Assembly: GCF_016863135.1 (NCBI RefSeq)
Contig: NZ_BOOH01000013.1
Span: 1-64,000, forward strand
DNA length: 64,000 bases
Source of the DNA: Planobispora longispora
GTDB lineage: Bacteria > Actinomycetota > Actinomycetes > Streptosporangiales > Streptosporangiaceae
Reading direction: 5' to 3'
Below, one piece after another: positions 8,566 to 16,306 of this stretch. Both the position numbers and the translations under genes were made by a program. Position 1 is the first letter of the stretch; each line of letters begins with the position of its first letter. Under the pieces are notes generated by a model. It made no database searches. It saw only the letters and a program-made list of their open reading frames with translations, and had not been told where the DNA came from.

Positions 8566-9902
8566 CAGGGCTCCTGAAGGGGGGCGGCCGTCGGGTGGAC
8601 AGGGACGGACAGGGCGAGCACCGCGGTGTCGTCCGAGACACCCTCGCCCAGGCTGGCGATCAGTTTATGCACTGCGACGAGAAGGTCGTCCGCGCCGGCG
8701 GGCGCGGCGGCCTCCACGTAGGAGGCGAGACCCTCCCATTCCAGCATGGCGCCGGCTCCGGTGCGGGCCTCGGTGAGGCCGTCGGTGTACAGCAGCAGCG
8801 CGTCCCCGGCGTTCAGGCGGATGCTCACCTGCGCGAAGTGGGGGTCGCGCAGGATGCCGATCAGCTGCCCGCCCTCCGGGTGGACGATCTCGACGCCGCC
8901 GTCCGCCCGCACGGCCAGGGCGGGGGGATGCCCGCCGCCGGCGAGGGTGACGGTGAACCCGTCGCCGTCGGGCTCCAGGACTCCGAAGACGGCGGTGCAG
9001 TACGGCGGCGGCGCCTGGCTGCCGGCGTGCTCCTGGTGCAGGACCGTGTCCAGGTTGGCCAGCACCGCACGCGGGTCGGGATCGTAGACGGCGGCGGCGC
9101 GCAGCGTGTAGCGGACCAGGGAGGTCAGGGCGGCGGCGTCGGCGCCCTTGCCGCAGACGTCCCCGAGGAAGAACCCCCAGCGGTTGCCGTCGAGCGGGAA
9201 CAGGTCGTAGAAGTCACCGCCCACCTCGTCGGCGGAGAAGGGGTGGTAGGCCGCGGCCGCGTGCAGCCCCGGCACCCGGGGCAGGGCCGGGGGCAGGAGC
9301 GTGCGCTGCAGGGTGCGGGCCAGGCGCTCGGCGCCGGCGCGCAGCTCGCGCTCGGCGGCGACGGTGCGCGCGGCGGCCATCCGCAGCTCCAGCTCGCCCG
9401 TCACCAGGGCGGCCAGATCCTGCAGGGCGTCCAGCTCCTCGGCGTCGGCCTGCCGGGGGCGGGTGTCCATGACGTTGACGCTGCCCAGGCGGTGACCGTC
9501 CGGAGCGGTGATCGGGGCCGCCGCGTAGAACCGGACGCCGGGACCGCCGCTGACCAGCGGATCGGCCGCGGCGCGCGGATCGGCCAGGGTGTCCGGGATG
9601 ACGAGGACGCCGCCGTGCTCGACGGCCCGGGCGCACAGGCTCGTCGCGCGCGTGCCCTGGAACGCCTGCGCCGGCAGCCCGTGGGCGGCGCCGCACCGCA
9701 CCCGTTCGCCGTCGACGACGGTCACGGTGGCGACGGGAGCGCGGAAGATCCGCGCGGCCAGCGAGGTCACCCGCTCCAGAGCGCCGTCACCGGGAGCGTC
9801 CAGGGACAGATAGCGGCTCACGGCCGCCGACCGGTGCGCTTCGTCGGCGCTGTCGATATCGGGCTCCTCCACCTCGCTGCGTGCGGCGCGCGGGGCGGAC
9901 AC
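8544..9902 (-). CDS. GAF-domain SpoIIE/PP2C-type serine phosphatase
   Basis: A 452-residue RsbU/SpoIIE-like phosphatase. Residues about 35-180 form a GAF sensor domain (VDGERVRCGAAHGLP, then YAAAPITAPDGHRLGSVNVMD). A short helical linker leads to the PP2C-like SpoIIE domain at about 205-440. Metal-binding aspartates are visible in VGGDFYDLFPL, GDVCGKGADAA, YTDGLTEARTG and SDDTAVLALS. Such enzymes dephosphorylate STAS antagonists in response to the sensed signal, here most likely the product of the overlapping downstream gene. It is cytosolic. The ATG at 9902 lies at the edge of a divergent regulatory region with a 27-bp interrupted palindrome. Confidence 0.9.
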   Translation of the reverse strand: MSAPRAARSEVEEPDIDSADEAHRSAAVSRYLSLDAPGDGALERVTSLAARIFRAPVATVTVVDGERVRCGAAHGLPAQAFQGTRATSLCARAVEHGGVLVIPDTLADPRAAADPLVSGGPGVRFYAAAPITAPDGHRLGSVNVMDTRPRQADAEELDALQDLAALVTGELELRMAAARTVAAERELRAGAERLARTLQRTLLPPALPRVPGLHAAAAYHPFSADEVGGDFYDLFPLDGNRWGFFLGDVCGKGADAAALTSLVRYTLRAAAVYDPDPRAVLANLDTVLHQEHAGSQAPPPYCTAVFGVLEPDGDGFTVTLAGGGHPPALAVRADGGVEIVHPEGGQLIGILRDPHFAQVSIRLNAGDALLLYTDGLTEARTGAGAMLEWEGLASYVEAAAPAGADDLLVAVHKLIASLGEGVSDDTAVLALSVPVHPTAAPLQEPWCSMTTV

Positions 9903-9930
9903 AGGGCCCCGGAGCGATTTGCCTCATCCT

Positions 9931-9957
9931 ACGTAACCGTTGGAGCAACCCTTACGT
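9931..9957. promoter_or_regulatory. 27-bp interrupted palindrome in a divergent promoter region
   Basis: ACGTAA-CC-GTTG-GAG-CAAC-CC-TTACGT is symmetric apart from the two CC steps and the three-base centre. It lies 29 bases from the phosphatase start and 65 bases from the kinase remnant, where an operator for both directions would be expected. Confidence 0.55.
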
Positions 9958-10021
9958 GACCTTTGGGACCACGCCGGTGGAGTCGTTCATCCGTTCACGC
10001 GGAAAGAGGAGAGGCGATGAG

Positions 10022-10168
10022 GTGGCCTTCCCCGCCGAGTCGGCGCAGCTGGCGCCGGTGCGCACGGCGCTGCGCGGCTGGCTGAACCGCTGCGGGCTCA
10101 ACCCATCCATGATCCAGAAGGTCCTGGTCGCCGTCGGCGAGGCCTGCGACAGCCGTCACCGGACCTGA
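10022..10168 (+). pseudogene. Truncated RsbW-type anti-sigma factor serine kinase
   Basis: From GTG 10022, with AGGAGAGG just upstream, the frame gives VAFPAESAQLAPVRTALRGW, then NPSMIQKVLVAVGEAC. This is the N-terminal third of a GHKL (HATPase_c) anti-sigma kinase, in which GEAC is normally followed by the ATP-binding N box (ANAVEHG). Here the frame instead reads DSRHRT and stops, giving 48 residues. In another frame, the bases just after the break run to TAG at 10182 as DLTEHR, which could be the original C-terminus. An internal deletion of the catalytic part is the simplest reading. The product could not bind ATP. Confidence 0.7.
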
Positions 10169-10178
10169 CGGAGCACCG

Positions 10179-10850
10179 CTAGGGCCGGGTACGGCGGAGC
10201 CGCGCGTAGACCGCGGCGCCGGCCGCGGACCAGAAGAGGGTGGCGGCCGTGACCTGGAGCAGGATCTCGTCGAGCGTCCCGGCGTTGGCGGCGCGCATCC
10301 ACGGCATGACCGGCACGGCGAACGCGCCGGCCGGGGTGAGGCTGGCCAGCAGCAGCGCGAGATAGCCGCCGAACAGCGTCAGCATCGAGGTCGCCGGGGA
10401 GGGCAGGATCGGTCTGCTGGTCAGCGCGCCCAGCGCGGTTCCGGCGCTCAGGCCGAGCAGGTGCAGGCCCGCGCCGCGGGCGACGTCGCCCGCGGGCGGG
10501 GTGACGGCGAAGCCGTGGAGCAGGGGCAGGGCGACCGCGATCGCCGCCAGCCCCAGGTTGACGGCCAGCGCGGCCAGCAGCCCGGCGGCGACCTCCCGGC
10601 GCGGGCCTCCGGCCGACGTCGCCGAGATCAGCCGCTGCGCCGGGGGCTCGGTGTCGAGCAGGCCCCGGGCCGCCCAGGCGAAGACGATGATCAGCAGTCC
10701 CGCGGAGTCCGCGTAGGAGGGCAGTTCCTTGCCCGGGGGGACCAGCGTCGAATAGAAGATCACCATCATGATGAACAGCCCGGTCAGCGGTTGCAGCAGC
10801 CGGTGGGAGCGGGCGTAGGCGGCCAGCTTGAACCGGATGAGGGCGATCAC
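10179..10850 (-). CDS. ABC-2-type transporter membrane subunit, putative
   Basis: A 223-residue hydrophobic protein with about six membrane segments and no soluble domain, placed directly downstream of an ABC ATPase, hence probably the permease half of an export-type ABC system. No substrate can be inferred. GTG 10850 is preferred because GGGAGG precedes it by six bases; a longer open frame to 10997 would prepend two 21-residue repeat units and a Pro-rich linker. The start overlaps the stop of the preceding small frame as GTGA, implying translational coupling. Segments such as GLLIIVFAWAARGLLDTEPPAQR and LLGLSAGTALGALTSRP are characteristic of single-pair actinobacterial exporters. Confidence 0.65.
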   Translation of the reverse strand: MIALIRFKLAAYARSHRLLQPLTGLFIMMVIFYSTLVPPGKELPSYADSAGLLIIVFAWAARGLLDTEPPAQRLISATSAGGPRREVAAGLLAALAVNLGLAAIAVALPLLHGFAVTPPAGDVARGAGLHLLGLSAGTALGALTSRPILPSPATSMLTLFGGYLALLLASLTPAGAFAVPVMPWMRAANAGTLDEILLQVTAATLFWSAAGAAVYARLRRTRP

Positions 10851-11035
10851 CTGGAGCCTCCCGGGGCCGGTCGGCCCGGACCGTGACCGGACCGGATGAT
10901 TCTGGTGGCCTGGGGCCTCACCGTGGCCGGGCACGGCAGGACGCCGTGACCGGACCGGATGGTGGTGGTCGCCTGGGGCCTCACCGTGGCCGGGCACGGC
11001 AGGACGCCGCGGCTGGACGGGGTGCGATGGATCAT
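10847..11035 (-). CDS. Small tandem-repeat protein coupled to the ABC genes
   Basis: A 62-codon frame, unrecognised. Its ATG overlaps the ATPase stop (ATGA, 11032-11035) and its TGA overlaps the permease GTG (GTGA, 10847-10850), so ribosomes could pass through all three frames. The product is built from two 21-residue repeats beginning GVLPCPATVRPQAT, preceded by MIHRTPSSR and followed by a Gly/Pro tail. Each repeat carries one cysteine and is basic. The 63-bp period keeps the frame. It may be a real peptide or a by-product of a duplication that happens to keep coupling; no Shine-Dalgarno beyond CAGGCGG is visible. Confidence 0.4.
   Translation of the reverse strand: MIHRTPSSRGVLPCPATVRPQATTTIRSGHGVLPCPATVRPQATRIIRSGHGPGRPAPGGSR
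10883..11008. repeat. 63-bp tandem direct repeat, two copies
   Basis: Units 10883-10945 and 10946-11008 both start GTGACCGGACCGGATG and end in GGCAGGACGCC. They differ only in a short segment 17-26 bases into the unit. The period is 21 codons. Confidence 0.9.
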
Positions 11036-11844
11036 GCGGGCCGCCTGGTGAGGTAACCGTCCGCGCGGAGCTTCTGCTCGACCTCGTCGGCCTCCTCCAT
11101 GCCGACGAGCACCTCGATGACCGCGTGCCGCGCCCGCTCGCCGTCGCCGACCTCCCTCGACGCCCGCTCGCGGTCGTCCTCGGCGAGTTCCCTTGATGCC
11201 CGCTCGCGGTCGTTCCCGGCGGCCGTCCGCCGTACCCGCTCGGCGTCCGGGACGGTGACCGAGGCGTCGGCGACCAGCCAGTGCTCCGCGCCGGGGAAGC
11301 TGCGCAACTGGTTCTGGTGGTCGCTGACCACGACCGTGCCCCCGCCGGAGGCGACCTCCCCGATGATCTCCGGGAGCTCGGCGCGGGTCTGCTCGTCGAG
11401 CCCGGCGAAGGGCTCGTCCAGGATCAGCAGGCCGGGCGGGGCCAGCAGCGACTGGATCAGGCCGACCTTCTGCGCGCTGCCCTTGGACAGGTCGCCGAGC
11501 GGCTGGTCGAGCAGGTGGGAGGCGCCCAGCCGCTCGGCCAGGGCCGTACCGGCCGCGGGGGAGACGCGCCGGGCCCGGGCCAGGTGGGCCAGGTAGGCCG
11601 CGACGGTGAAGGGCTGCTCCACCGGGAACACCTCGGGGGCGTAACCGACGACTCGGGGCCGCCCGGTGACCGAGCCCCGGGACGGGCGGACGATCCCGGC
11701 CAGGAGCCGCAGGAGCGTCGACTTGCCCGCTCCGTTGCGGCCGGTCACCTCCACGACGGACCCGGCCTCCAGGGCGAGGCCGACCTCCCGGAGGACCCAG
11801 GGGCCGCGGCGGGAGTAGCGGAACGACACGCTGGACAGGCGCAT
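11032..11844 (-). CDS. ABC transporter ATP-binding protein
   Basis: A 270-residue single nucleotide-binding domain. Walker A is GRNGAGKST (about residues 36-44), the signature loop is the slightly unusual LSKGSAQK, and Walker B is LLILDEPFAGLD, followed by the switch His in VVSDHQNQ. It energises the membrane subunit encoded downstream. Beyond about residue 205 there is a charged extension containing a 12-residue tandem repeat (DRERASREL, DRERASREV) that is not part of the ABC fold and looks like recent duplication. ATG 11844 has no close ribosome-binding site; GGGAGG lies about 17 bases upstream. Confidence 0.9.
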   Translation of the reverse strand: MRLSSVSFRYSRRGPWVLREVGLALEAGSVVEVTGRNGAGKSTLLRLLAGIVRPSRGSVTGRPRVVGYAPEVFPVEQPFTVAAYLAHLARARRVSPAAGTALAERLGASHLLDQPLGDLSKGSAQKVGLIQSLLAPPGLLILDEPFAGLDEQTRAELPEIIGEVASGGGTVVVSDHQNQLRSFPGAEHWLVADASVTVPDAERVRRTAAGNDRERASRELAEDDRERASREVGDGERARHAVIEVLVGMEEADEVEQKLRADGYLTRRPA

Positions 11845-11938
11845 AGGCCCGTCACCCTACCTCCCCCCGGCGCTCGCTTTACTGTCCTGATCCCCCCAGA
11901 ATGGTGGTCTCACATACAGGGACGGAAAGGATGCGGGG

Positions 11939-12934
11939 TTGAACCGCTTTCCACGGGTGCTGGGCCTGCGTTCCGGATACGACCCGGATCAGGTCGACGC
12001 GTTGGTCCGCCGGATCGAGGGCACCCTGGGCCGGGGTGAGCCGGTGGATGAGCCGATCACCGCCGACGAGATCCGGGAGGCGCGCTTCCGCGCGAAGCTG
12101 GGCGGATACAACGAGACCGCCGTGGACTTCGCGCTGGAGGCCTTCATCGTCGCGATCGAGACCCGTCCCGAGCGGGGGCGCGTCCCGCAACCGCGGGCCG
12201 CCCGGGTCCCCGCACCCGTGCCGCGGATCGACGAGACGCGGGTCCGGGAAGCGCGGATCGACGAGGCACGGGCCGCTGAAGTGCGGGCCGCCGAGGCGCG
12301 GGTCCAGGAGGCGCGGGCCGCCGAGGCGCGGGGGGCGGCGGGACCACGCGATGACGCGCCGGTGGACGAGGCCGCCACGGACGAGGTCCCGGTGGTGGGG
12401 ATCGGCGAGGCCGACGTCCTGGTGGCGGGGGGCCGCGCCGGCGACGCCCACGGTGAGGGCGTCCACGCGGGCGTCCGCGACGCCGGAGCCGCCGAGAGCG
12501 GGAGCCGGGCGGACGCCGAACGCGGCGACGAGACGCGCGCCGCCGGGCCGGAGCGGCCCGTGGCCCTGTGGCCGCACCCGCCGGAGTCCCTGCTGGCGGA
12601 CTATCCGTCGCCCGAGCCCCTGCCGGCGGACTATCCGTCGCCGGAGCCGGACGGCGTGACGCTCGCCGAGCGGGAGGAGCAGGCGATCAGGGTCGAGCGG
12701 GTCGCCTTCCGGGCCGGGCGGCTGGGCATGGGCTACGACGAGGGCGAGGTGGACGAGTTCCTCGACCGGATCGTGGCCACCCTGCGCGGGACCACCGACC
12801 AGCCCGTCACGGCCGCGGAGGTGCGCGCGGCCCGGTTCGGCACGGTGATGTTCAAGCCGGGGTACGCCGTGAGCCAGGTGGACGGCTTCCTGGCCGAGAT
12901 GGCCGACGTCCTGGAGGGCTACTTCGGCGCGTGA
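11939..12934 (+). CDS. DivIVA-domain protein with two terminal modules
   Basis: A 331-residue protein. Residues about 1-75 (FPRVLGLRSGYDPDQVDALVRRIEGTL, then ITADEIREARFRAKLGGYNETAVDF) and about 245-331 (ERVAFRAGRLGMGYDEGEVDEFLDRI, then VTAAEVRAARFGTVMFKPGYAVSQVD) are two related DivIVA N-terminal-like modules, which in DivIVA proteins target curved membranes. They are joined by about 165 residues rich in Ala, Arg, Glu and Pro, with a heptad-like ARAAEVRAAEARV stretch and a duplicated ADYPSPEP decapeptide. TTG 11939 is the likely start, with AAAGGA seven bases upstream. A polar-growth or division role is inference. It converges on the Lrp gene. Confidence 0.75.
   Translation: MNRFPRVLGLRSGYDPDQVDALVRRIEGTLGRGEPVDEPITADEIREARFRAKLGGYNETAVDFALEAFIVAIETRPERGRVPQPRAARVPAPVPRIDETRVREARIDEARAAEVRAAEARVQEARAAEARGAAGPRDDAPVDEAATDEVPVVGIGEADVLVAGGRAGDAHGEGVHAGVRDAGAAESGSRADAERGDETRAAGPERPVALWPHPPESLLADYPSPEPLPADYPSPEPDGVTLAEREEQAIRVERVAFRAGRLGMGYDEGEVDEFLDRIVATLRGTTDQPVTAAEVRAARFGTVMFKPGYAVSQVDGFLAEMADVLEGYFGA
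12591..12650 (+). repeat. 30-bp in-frame tandem duplication inside the DivIVA-type gene
   Basis: Units 12591-12620 and 12621-12650 both contain GGCGGACTATCCGTCGCC and encode two copies of a LxADYPSPEP decapeptide in the linker region. Confidence 0.85.
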
Positions 12935-12961
12935 CCCCGCGGGACGGCACGTCCCGCGGGG
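12935..12961. terminator. Perfect hairpin between convergent genes
   Basis: CCCCGCGGGACG at 12935-12946 pairs without mismatch with CGTCCCGCGGGG at 12950-12961 around a three-base loop. It starts directly after the DivIVA-type stop codon and 14 bases before the end of the opposing Lrp gene, so it can serve both strands. Confidence 0.85.
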
Positions 12962-12974
12962 GCGCCCCGGAGCT

Positions 12975-13469
12975 TCAGCGGGTGCCCCACGAGTAGGTCT
13001 GCTTGTGGAGCTTGAGATAGACGAAGGTCTCGGTGGCGCGCACGGTGGGGATGGCGCGGATCTTGCCGAGGATCTCCAGGAGGTGCTGGTCGCTCTCGCA
13101 GACGACCTCCACCATGATGTCGAGGGATCCGGCGGTCAGCACGACGTAGTCGATCTCCGCGATGGCCGACAGCTCGTCGGCCACCTCCTCCAGGTCGCCC
13201 TCGCACTTGATGCCGATCATCGCCTGCCGGGAGAAGCCGAGGGTCAGCGGGTCGGTGACCGCGACGATCTGCATCACCCCCGCGTCGAGCAGGCGCTGGA
13301 CCCGCTGGCGGACCGCCGCCTCGGACAGGCCCACGGCCTTGCCGATCGCCGCGTACGGCTTGCGCCCGTCGCTCTGCAGCTCCTCGATGATCTTCTTGGA
13401 GATCTCGTCGAGGACGACGGTGCCGGGCCGGGAGTCGTTGTCCCGGCGTACCTTCGGTGGTGTCGTCAT
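12975..13469 (-). CDS. Lrp/AsnC-family transcriptional regulator
   Basis: A 164-residue Lrp/AsnC protein. The N-terminal winged helix (about residues 20-70, LDEISKKIIEELQSDGRKPYAAIGKAVGLSEAAVRQRVQRL) is followed by the RAM effector domain (about 80-155). ATG 13469 is preferred, with GGGAG five bases upstream; an in-frame ATG at 13481 is possible. The gene diverges from an aminobutyraldehyde dehydrogenase and a polyamine transporter operon, an arrangement typical of Lrp regulators that control the adjacent catabolic genes in response to a pathway metabolite. Candidate binding sites lie in the 200-bp spacer. Confidence 0.92.
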   Translation of the reverse strand: MTTPPKVRRDNDSRPGTVVLDEISKKIIEELQSDGRKPYAAIGKAVGLSEAAVRQRVQRLLDAGVMQIVAVTDPLTLGFSRQAMIGIKCEGDLEEVADELSAIAEIDYVVLTAGSLDIMVEVVCESDQHLLEILGKIRAIPTVRATETFVYLKLHKQTYSWGTR

Positions 13470-13513
13470 CCTCGCTCCCATGGACCATGGACAAGTTTCG
13501 GGGCTGTGGCTGT

Positions 13514-13541
13514 CATGTTGCGGTTTTGGTGCGACATGTTG
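13514..13541. promoter_or_regulatory. Candidate Lrp operator: CATGTTG repeated with 21-bp spacing
   Basis: CATGTTG occurs at 13514-13520 and 13535-13541, two helical turns apart on the same face. The segment also forms an imperfect palindrome (CATGTTGC with GCGACATG). It is in the spacer between the divergent lrp and dehydrogenase genes. Confidence 0.4.
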
Positions 13542-13605
13542 TCAGTTCTGGCTGCTCTGTCAAGCGATTCCGTAGCAATTTGGTATCTTCACAACGAAAT
13601 CCCTT

Positions 13606-13646
13606 GTTGAGAGACTGTCGCTCTGTAAGAGTCGCGACAACTCAAC
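13606..13646. promoter_or_regulatory. Two-part inverted repeat upstream of the putrescine operon
   Basis: GTTGAG (13606-13611) and TGTCGC (13616-13621) are matched by GCGACA (13634-13639) and CTCAAC (13641-13646). The element ends 12 bases before the ribosome-binding site of the dehydrogenase gene, so it could be an operator or a 5' UTR hairpin. Confidence 0.45.
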
Positions 13647-13669
13647 CCCCATGCGCTAGGAGGTCGACG

Positions 13670-15127
13670 GTGACCACCCCGGTTGAGAACCCTGAGCTCA
13701 CCCGTCTTCGAAACTACGTCAACGGCGACTTCGTGGAGGCCACGAGCGGCCGGTTCTCCGACATCATCGATCCCTGCACCGGAGAAGCCTATCTGCAGGC
13801 GCCGATCTCCGGTGTGGAGGACGTGGACGCGGCCTACGCCGCCGCGGCCGCCGCGTTCGAGTCCTGGAGCCAGACCACGCCGGGCGAGCGCGCCAACCTG
13901 CTGCTGAAGGTCGCCGACGCGATCGAGGCGCGGGCCGACGAGCTGAACGAGGCCGAGTGCCGCAACACCGGCAAGCCGCGGGCGCGCATGGCCGAGGACG
14001 AGACGCCGGTGGCCGCCGACCACTTCCGTTTCTTCGCCGGCGCCGCCCGCACCCTCGAAGGGCCGACGTCCGGAGAGTTCCTGGCCGACCACACCTCCGT
14101 CATCAGGCACGAGCCGATCGGCGTCATCGGCCAGGTCACGCCCTGGAACTACCCGATGATGATGGCCGTGTGGAAGATCGCCCCCGCGCTCGCCGCCGGC
14201 AACACCATCGTGCTCAAGCCGTCCGACACCACCCCGGTCTCGACGATCAAGCTGGCCGAGATCATCGGCGGGATCCTGCCGAAGGGCGTCTTCAACGTCG
14301 TCGCCGGCGACCGCGAGACCGGCGCCCTGGTCGTCGGCCACCCGACCGCGCAGATGGTCGCGATCACCGGTTCGGTCGGCGCCGGCATGGCCGTCGCCAA
14401 GACCGCGGCCGACGACCTCAAGCGGGTCCACCTGGAGCTCGGCGGCAAGGCCCCGGTCGTCGTCTTCGAGGACGTCAAGGACATCAAGGCCGCCGCGGAG
14501 GCCATCGCCACCGCGGGCCTGTACAACGCCGGCCAGGACTGCACCGCGGCCTGCCGCGTGCTGGTCCACGAGAGCATCCACGACGAGTTCGCCGCGGCGC
14601 TCGTCGAGGCCGCCGCGAACACCAGGACCGGCGACCTGTCCGACGAGGAGGCCCTGTACGGCCCGCTCAACAACGCCAACCAGCTGGAGCGCGTCGCGGA
14701 CTTCTTCAACCGGGTCCCCGGGCACGCCAAGGTCCTGACCGGCGGCCACCGCATCGGCGACAGGGGCTACTTCTTCGCCCCGACCGTCGTGGACGGCCTC
14801 CAGCAGGACGACGAGATGGTGCAGAACGAGATCTTCGGCCCGGTCCTCACCGTCCAGACCTTCTCCGACGAGGCCGACGCGCTCGCCAAGGCCAACGGCG
14901 TCAAGTACGGCCTGTCGGGCTCGGTCTGGACCTCCGACCACGGCCGGGCGATGCGGATGTCGCGGAAGCTCGACTTCGGCGTCGTGTGGGTCAACACCCA
15001 CATCCCCTTCGTCTCCGAGATGCCGCATGGAGGCTTCAAGCACTCGGGTTACGGTAAGGACCTGTCGGTCTTCGGCCTGCACGACTACCTGCGGGTCAAG
15101 CACGTCATGCACTACATCGGCGAATAG
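13670..15127 (+). CDS. patD: Gamma-aminobutyraldehyde dehydrogenase (PatD-like)
   Basis: NAD-dependent aldehyde dehydrogenase, 485 residues, the normal length of the superfamily. The nucleophile is Cys291 within NAGQDCTAACR, a context typical of aminobutyraldehyde dehydrogenases rather than succinate-semialdehyde enzymes, and the general base is Glu256 in LELGGKAP. It should oxidise 4-aminobutanal from putrescine breakdown to GABA. GTG 13670 follows AGGAGGT (13658-13664) by five bases; the frame stays open upstream through the spacer to 13457 but without family similarity. It heads an operon with potA, potD, potB and potC, all close-spaced. The substrate assignment rests on motif and context. 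Confidence 0.85.
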   Translation: MTTPVENPELTRLRNYVNGDFVEATSGRFSDIIDPCTGEAYLQAPISGVEDVDAAYAAAAAAFESWSQTTPGERANLLLKVADAIEARADELNEAECRNTGKPRARMAEDETPVAADHFRFFAGAARTLEGPTSGEFLADHTSVIRHEPIGVIGQVTPWNYPMMMAVWKIAPALAAGNTIVLKPSDTTPVSTIKLAEIIGGILPKGVFNVVAGDRETGALVVGHPTAQMVAITGSVGAGMAVAKTAADDLKRVHLELGGKAPVVVFEDVKDIKAAAEAIATAGLYNAGQDCTAACRVLVHESIHDEFAAALVEAAANTRTGDLSDEEALYGPLNNANQLERVADFFNRVPGHAKVLTGGHRIGDRGYFFAPTVVDGLQQDDEMVQNEIFGPVLTVQTFSDEADALAKANGVKYGLSGSVWTSDHGRAMRMSRKLDFGVVWVNTHIPFVSEMPHGGFKHSGYGKDLSVFGLHDYLRVKHVMHYIGE

Positions 15128-15152
15128 CCGCGAACAGAGAGACAAGCCTGGT

Positions 15153-16298
15153 ATGACCGAAACCCAGGCGGGCACGGGGGAGGCCACGGCCTCCCCCGTC
15201 ACACCCCAGGTGCCCGCCATCGAGCTCGACGGAGTCGTCAAGGAGTACCTCGCCCACGGTGAGGTCGTCCAGGCGGTCAAGGGAGTCACCTTGTCCATCG
15301 CCGAGGGCGAGTTCTTCTCGCTCCTCGGCCCCTCGGGCTGTGGCAAGACCACCACCATGCGCATGATCGCCGGGTTCGAGGACCCGTCGCGCGGCACGGT
15401 GCGGCTCCACGGCCAGGACGTGACGAACGTGCCGCCCAACCGGCGCGACGTCAACATGGTGTTCCAGTCCTACGCCCTCTTCCCGCACATGAACGTGTGG
15501 GACAACGTGGCCTTCGGCCTGCGGCGCAAGAAGACCTCCGAGGCCGAGATCAAGCGGCGCGTCGGCGAGACGCTGGAGATCGTGGACCTCGTCGGCCGCG
15601 AGAAGCGCCGGCCCCGGGAGATGTCCGGCGGCCAGCAGCAGCGGGTCGCGCTGGCCCGCGCCCTGGTCAACCGGCCCCGGGCGCTCCTGCTGGACGAGCC
15701 GCTGGGCGCCCTGGACCTCAAGCTCCGCCAGGCCATGCAGATCGAGCTCAAGCGCATCCAGCGCGAGGTCGGCATCACCTTCGTCTACGTCACGCACGAC
15801 CAGAGCGAGGCGCTCACCATGAGCGACCGCATCGCCGTCATGCACGACGGTCTGGTCGAGCAGCTCGCCTCCCCCCGGGAGATCTACGAGCGTCCGGCCA
15901 CCGCGTTCGTGGCCGGCTTCATCGGCACCTCCAACCTGATCCGCGGCACCGTCGACCGGGTCGAGTCCGGCAACGCCGTACTCGCGCTGGACGAGGGCGG
16001 ACGGGTCCTGGTGGCGGAGGCGTCGCATCGGGCGGGGGACCCGATCACGATCACCGTACGCCCCGAGAAGATCACCATTTCCACGGAAGAGCCCGGGGGG
16101 GAGCTCAGCGCCGTGCGCGGCACCGTCTCCGAGGTGGTCTACCTGGGCCTGTACAACAGTTACGCGGTGCGCCTCGCCGACGGCGCCGAGGTCACCGTGT
16201 TCCAGCAGAATGCGCTCGACAGCAGCAGCACGGCGGAGCGTGGTGACGCCGTGTGGTTGTCGTGGCAGCCGCACCACTCGTACGCGATCGGAAGTTGA
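15153..16298 (+). CDS. potA: Polyamine ABC transporter ATP-binding protein
   Basis: ATPase subunit of a spermidine/putrescine-type importer, 381 residues. Walker A is GPSGCGKTT, the Q loop lies in [17 protein letters not shown], the signature is [15 protein letters not shown] and Walker B is [11 protein letters not shown]. The C-terminal third (about 265-381) is a TOBE-type regulatory domain as in PotA and its relatives. The first 25 residues form a Thr/Ala-rich extension before the domain. ATG 15153 lies 25 bases after the dehydrogenase stop, with a weak AGAGAGA-type ribosome site. Iron(III)- or sulfate-type importers share this architecture; the PotD-like partner and dehydrogenase favour polyamines. 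Confidence 0.9.
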   Translation: MTETQAGTGEATASPVTPQVPAIELDGVVKEYLAHGEVVQAVKGVTLSIAEGEFFSLLGPSGCGKTTTMRMIAGFEDPSRGTVRLHGQDVTNVPPNRRDVNMVFQSYALFPHMNVWDNVAFGLRRKKTSEAEIKRRVGETLEIVDLVGREKRRPREMSGGQQQRVALARALVNRPRALLLDEPLGALDLKLRQAMQIELKRIQREVGITFVYVTHDQSEALTMSDRIAVMHDGLVEQLASPREIYERPATAFVAGFIGTSNLIRGTVDRVESGNAVLALDEGGRVLVAEASHRAGDPITITVRPEKITISTEEPGGELSAVRGTVSEVVYLGLYNSYAVRLADGAEVTVFQQNALDSSSTAERGDAVWLSWQPHHSYAIGS

Positions 16299-16306
16299 GC
16301 CTCTCC

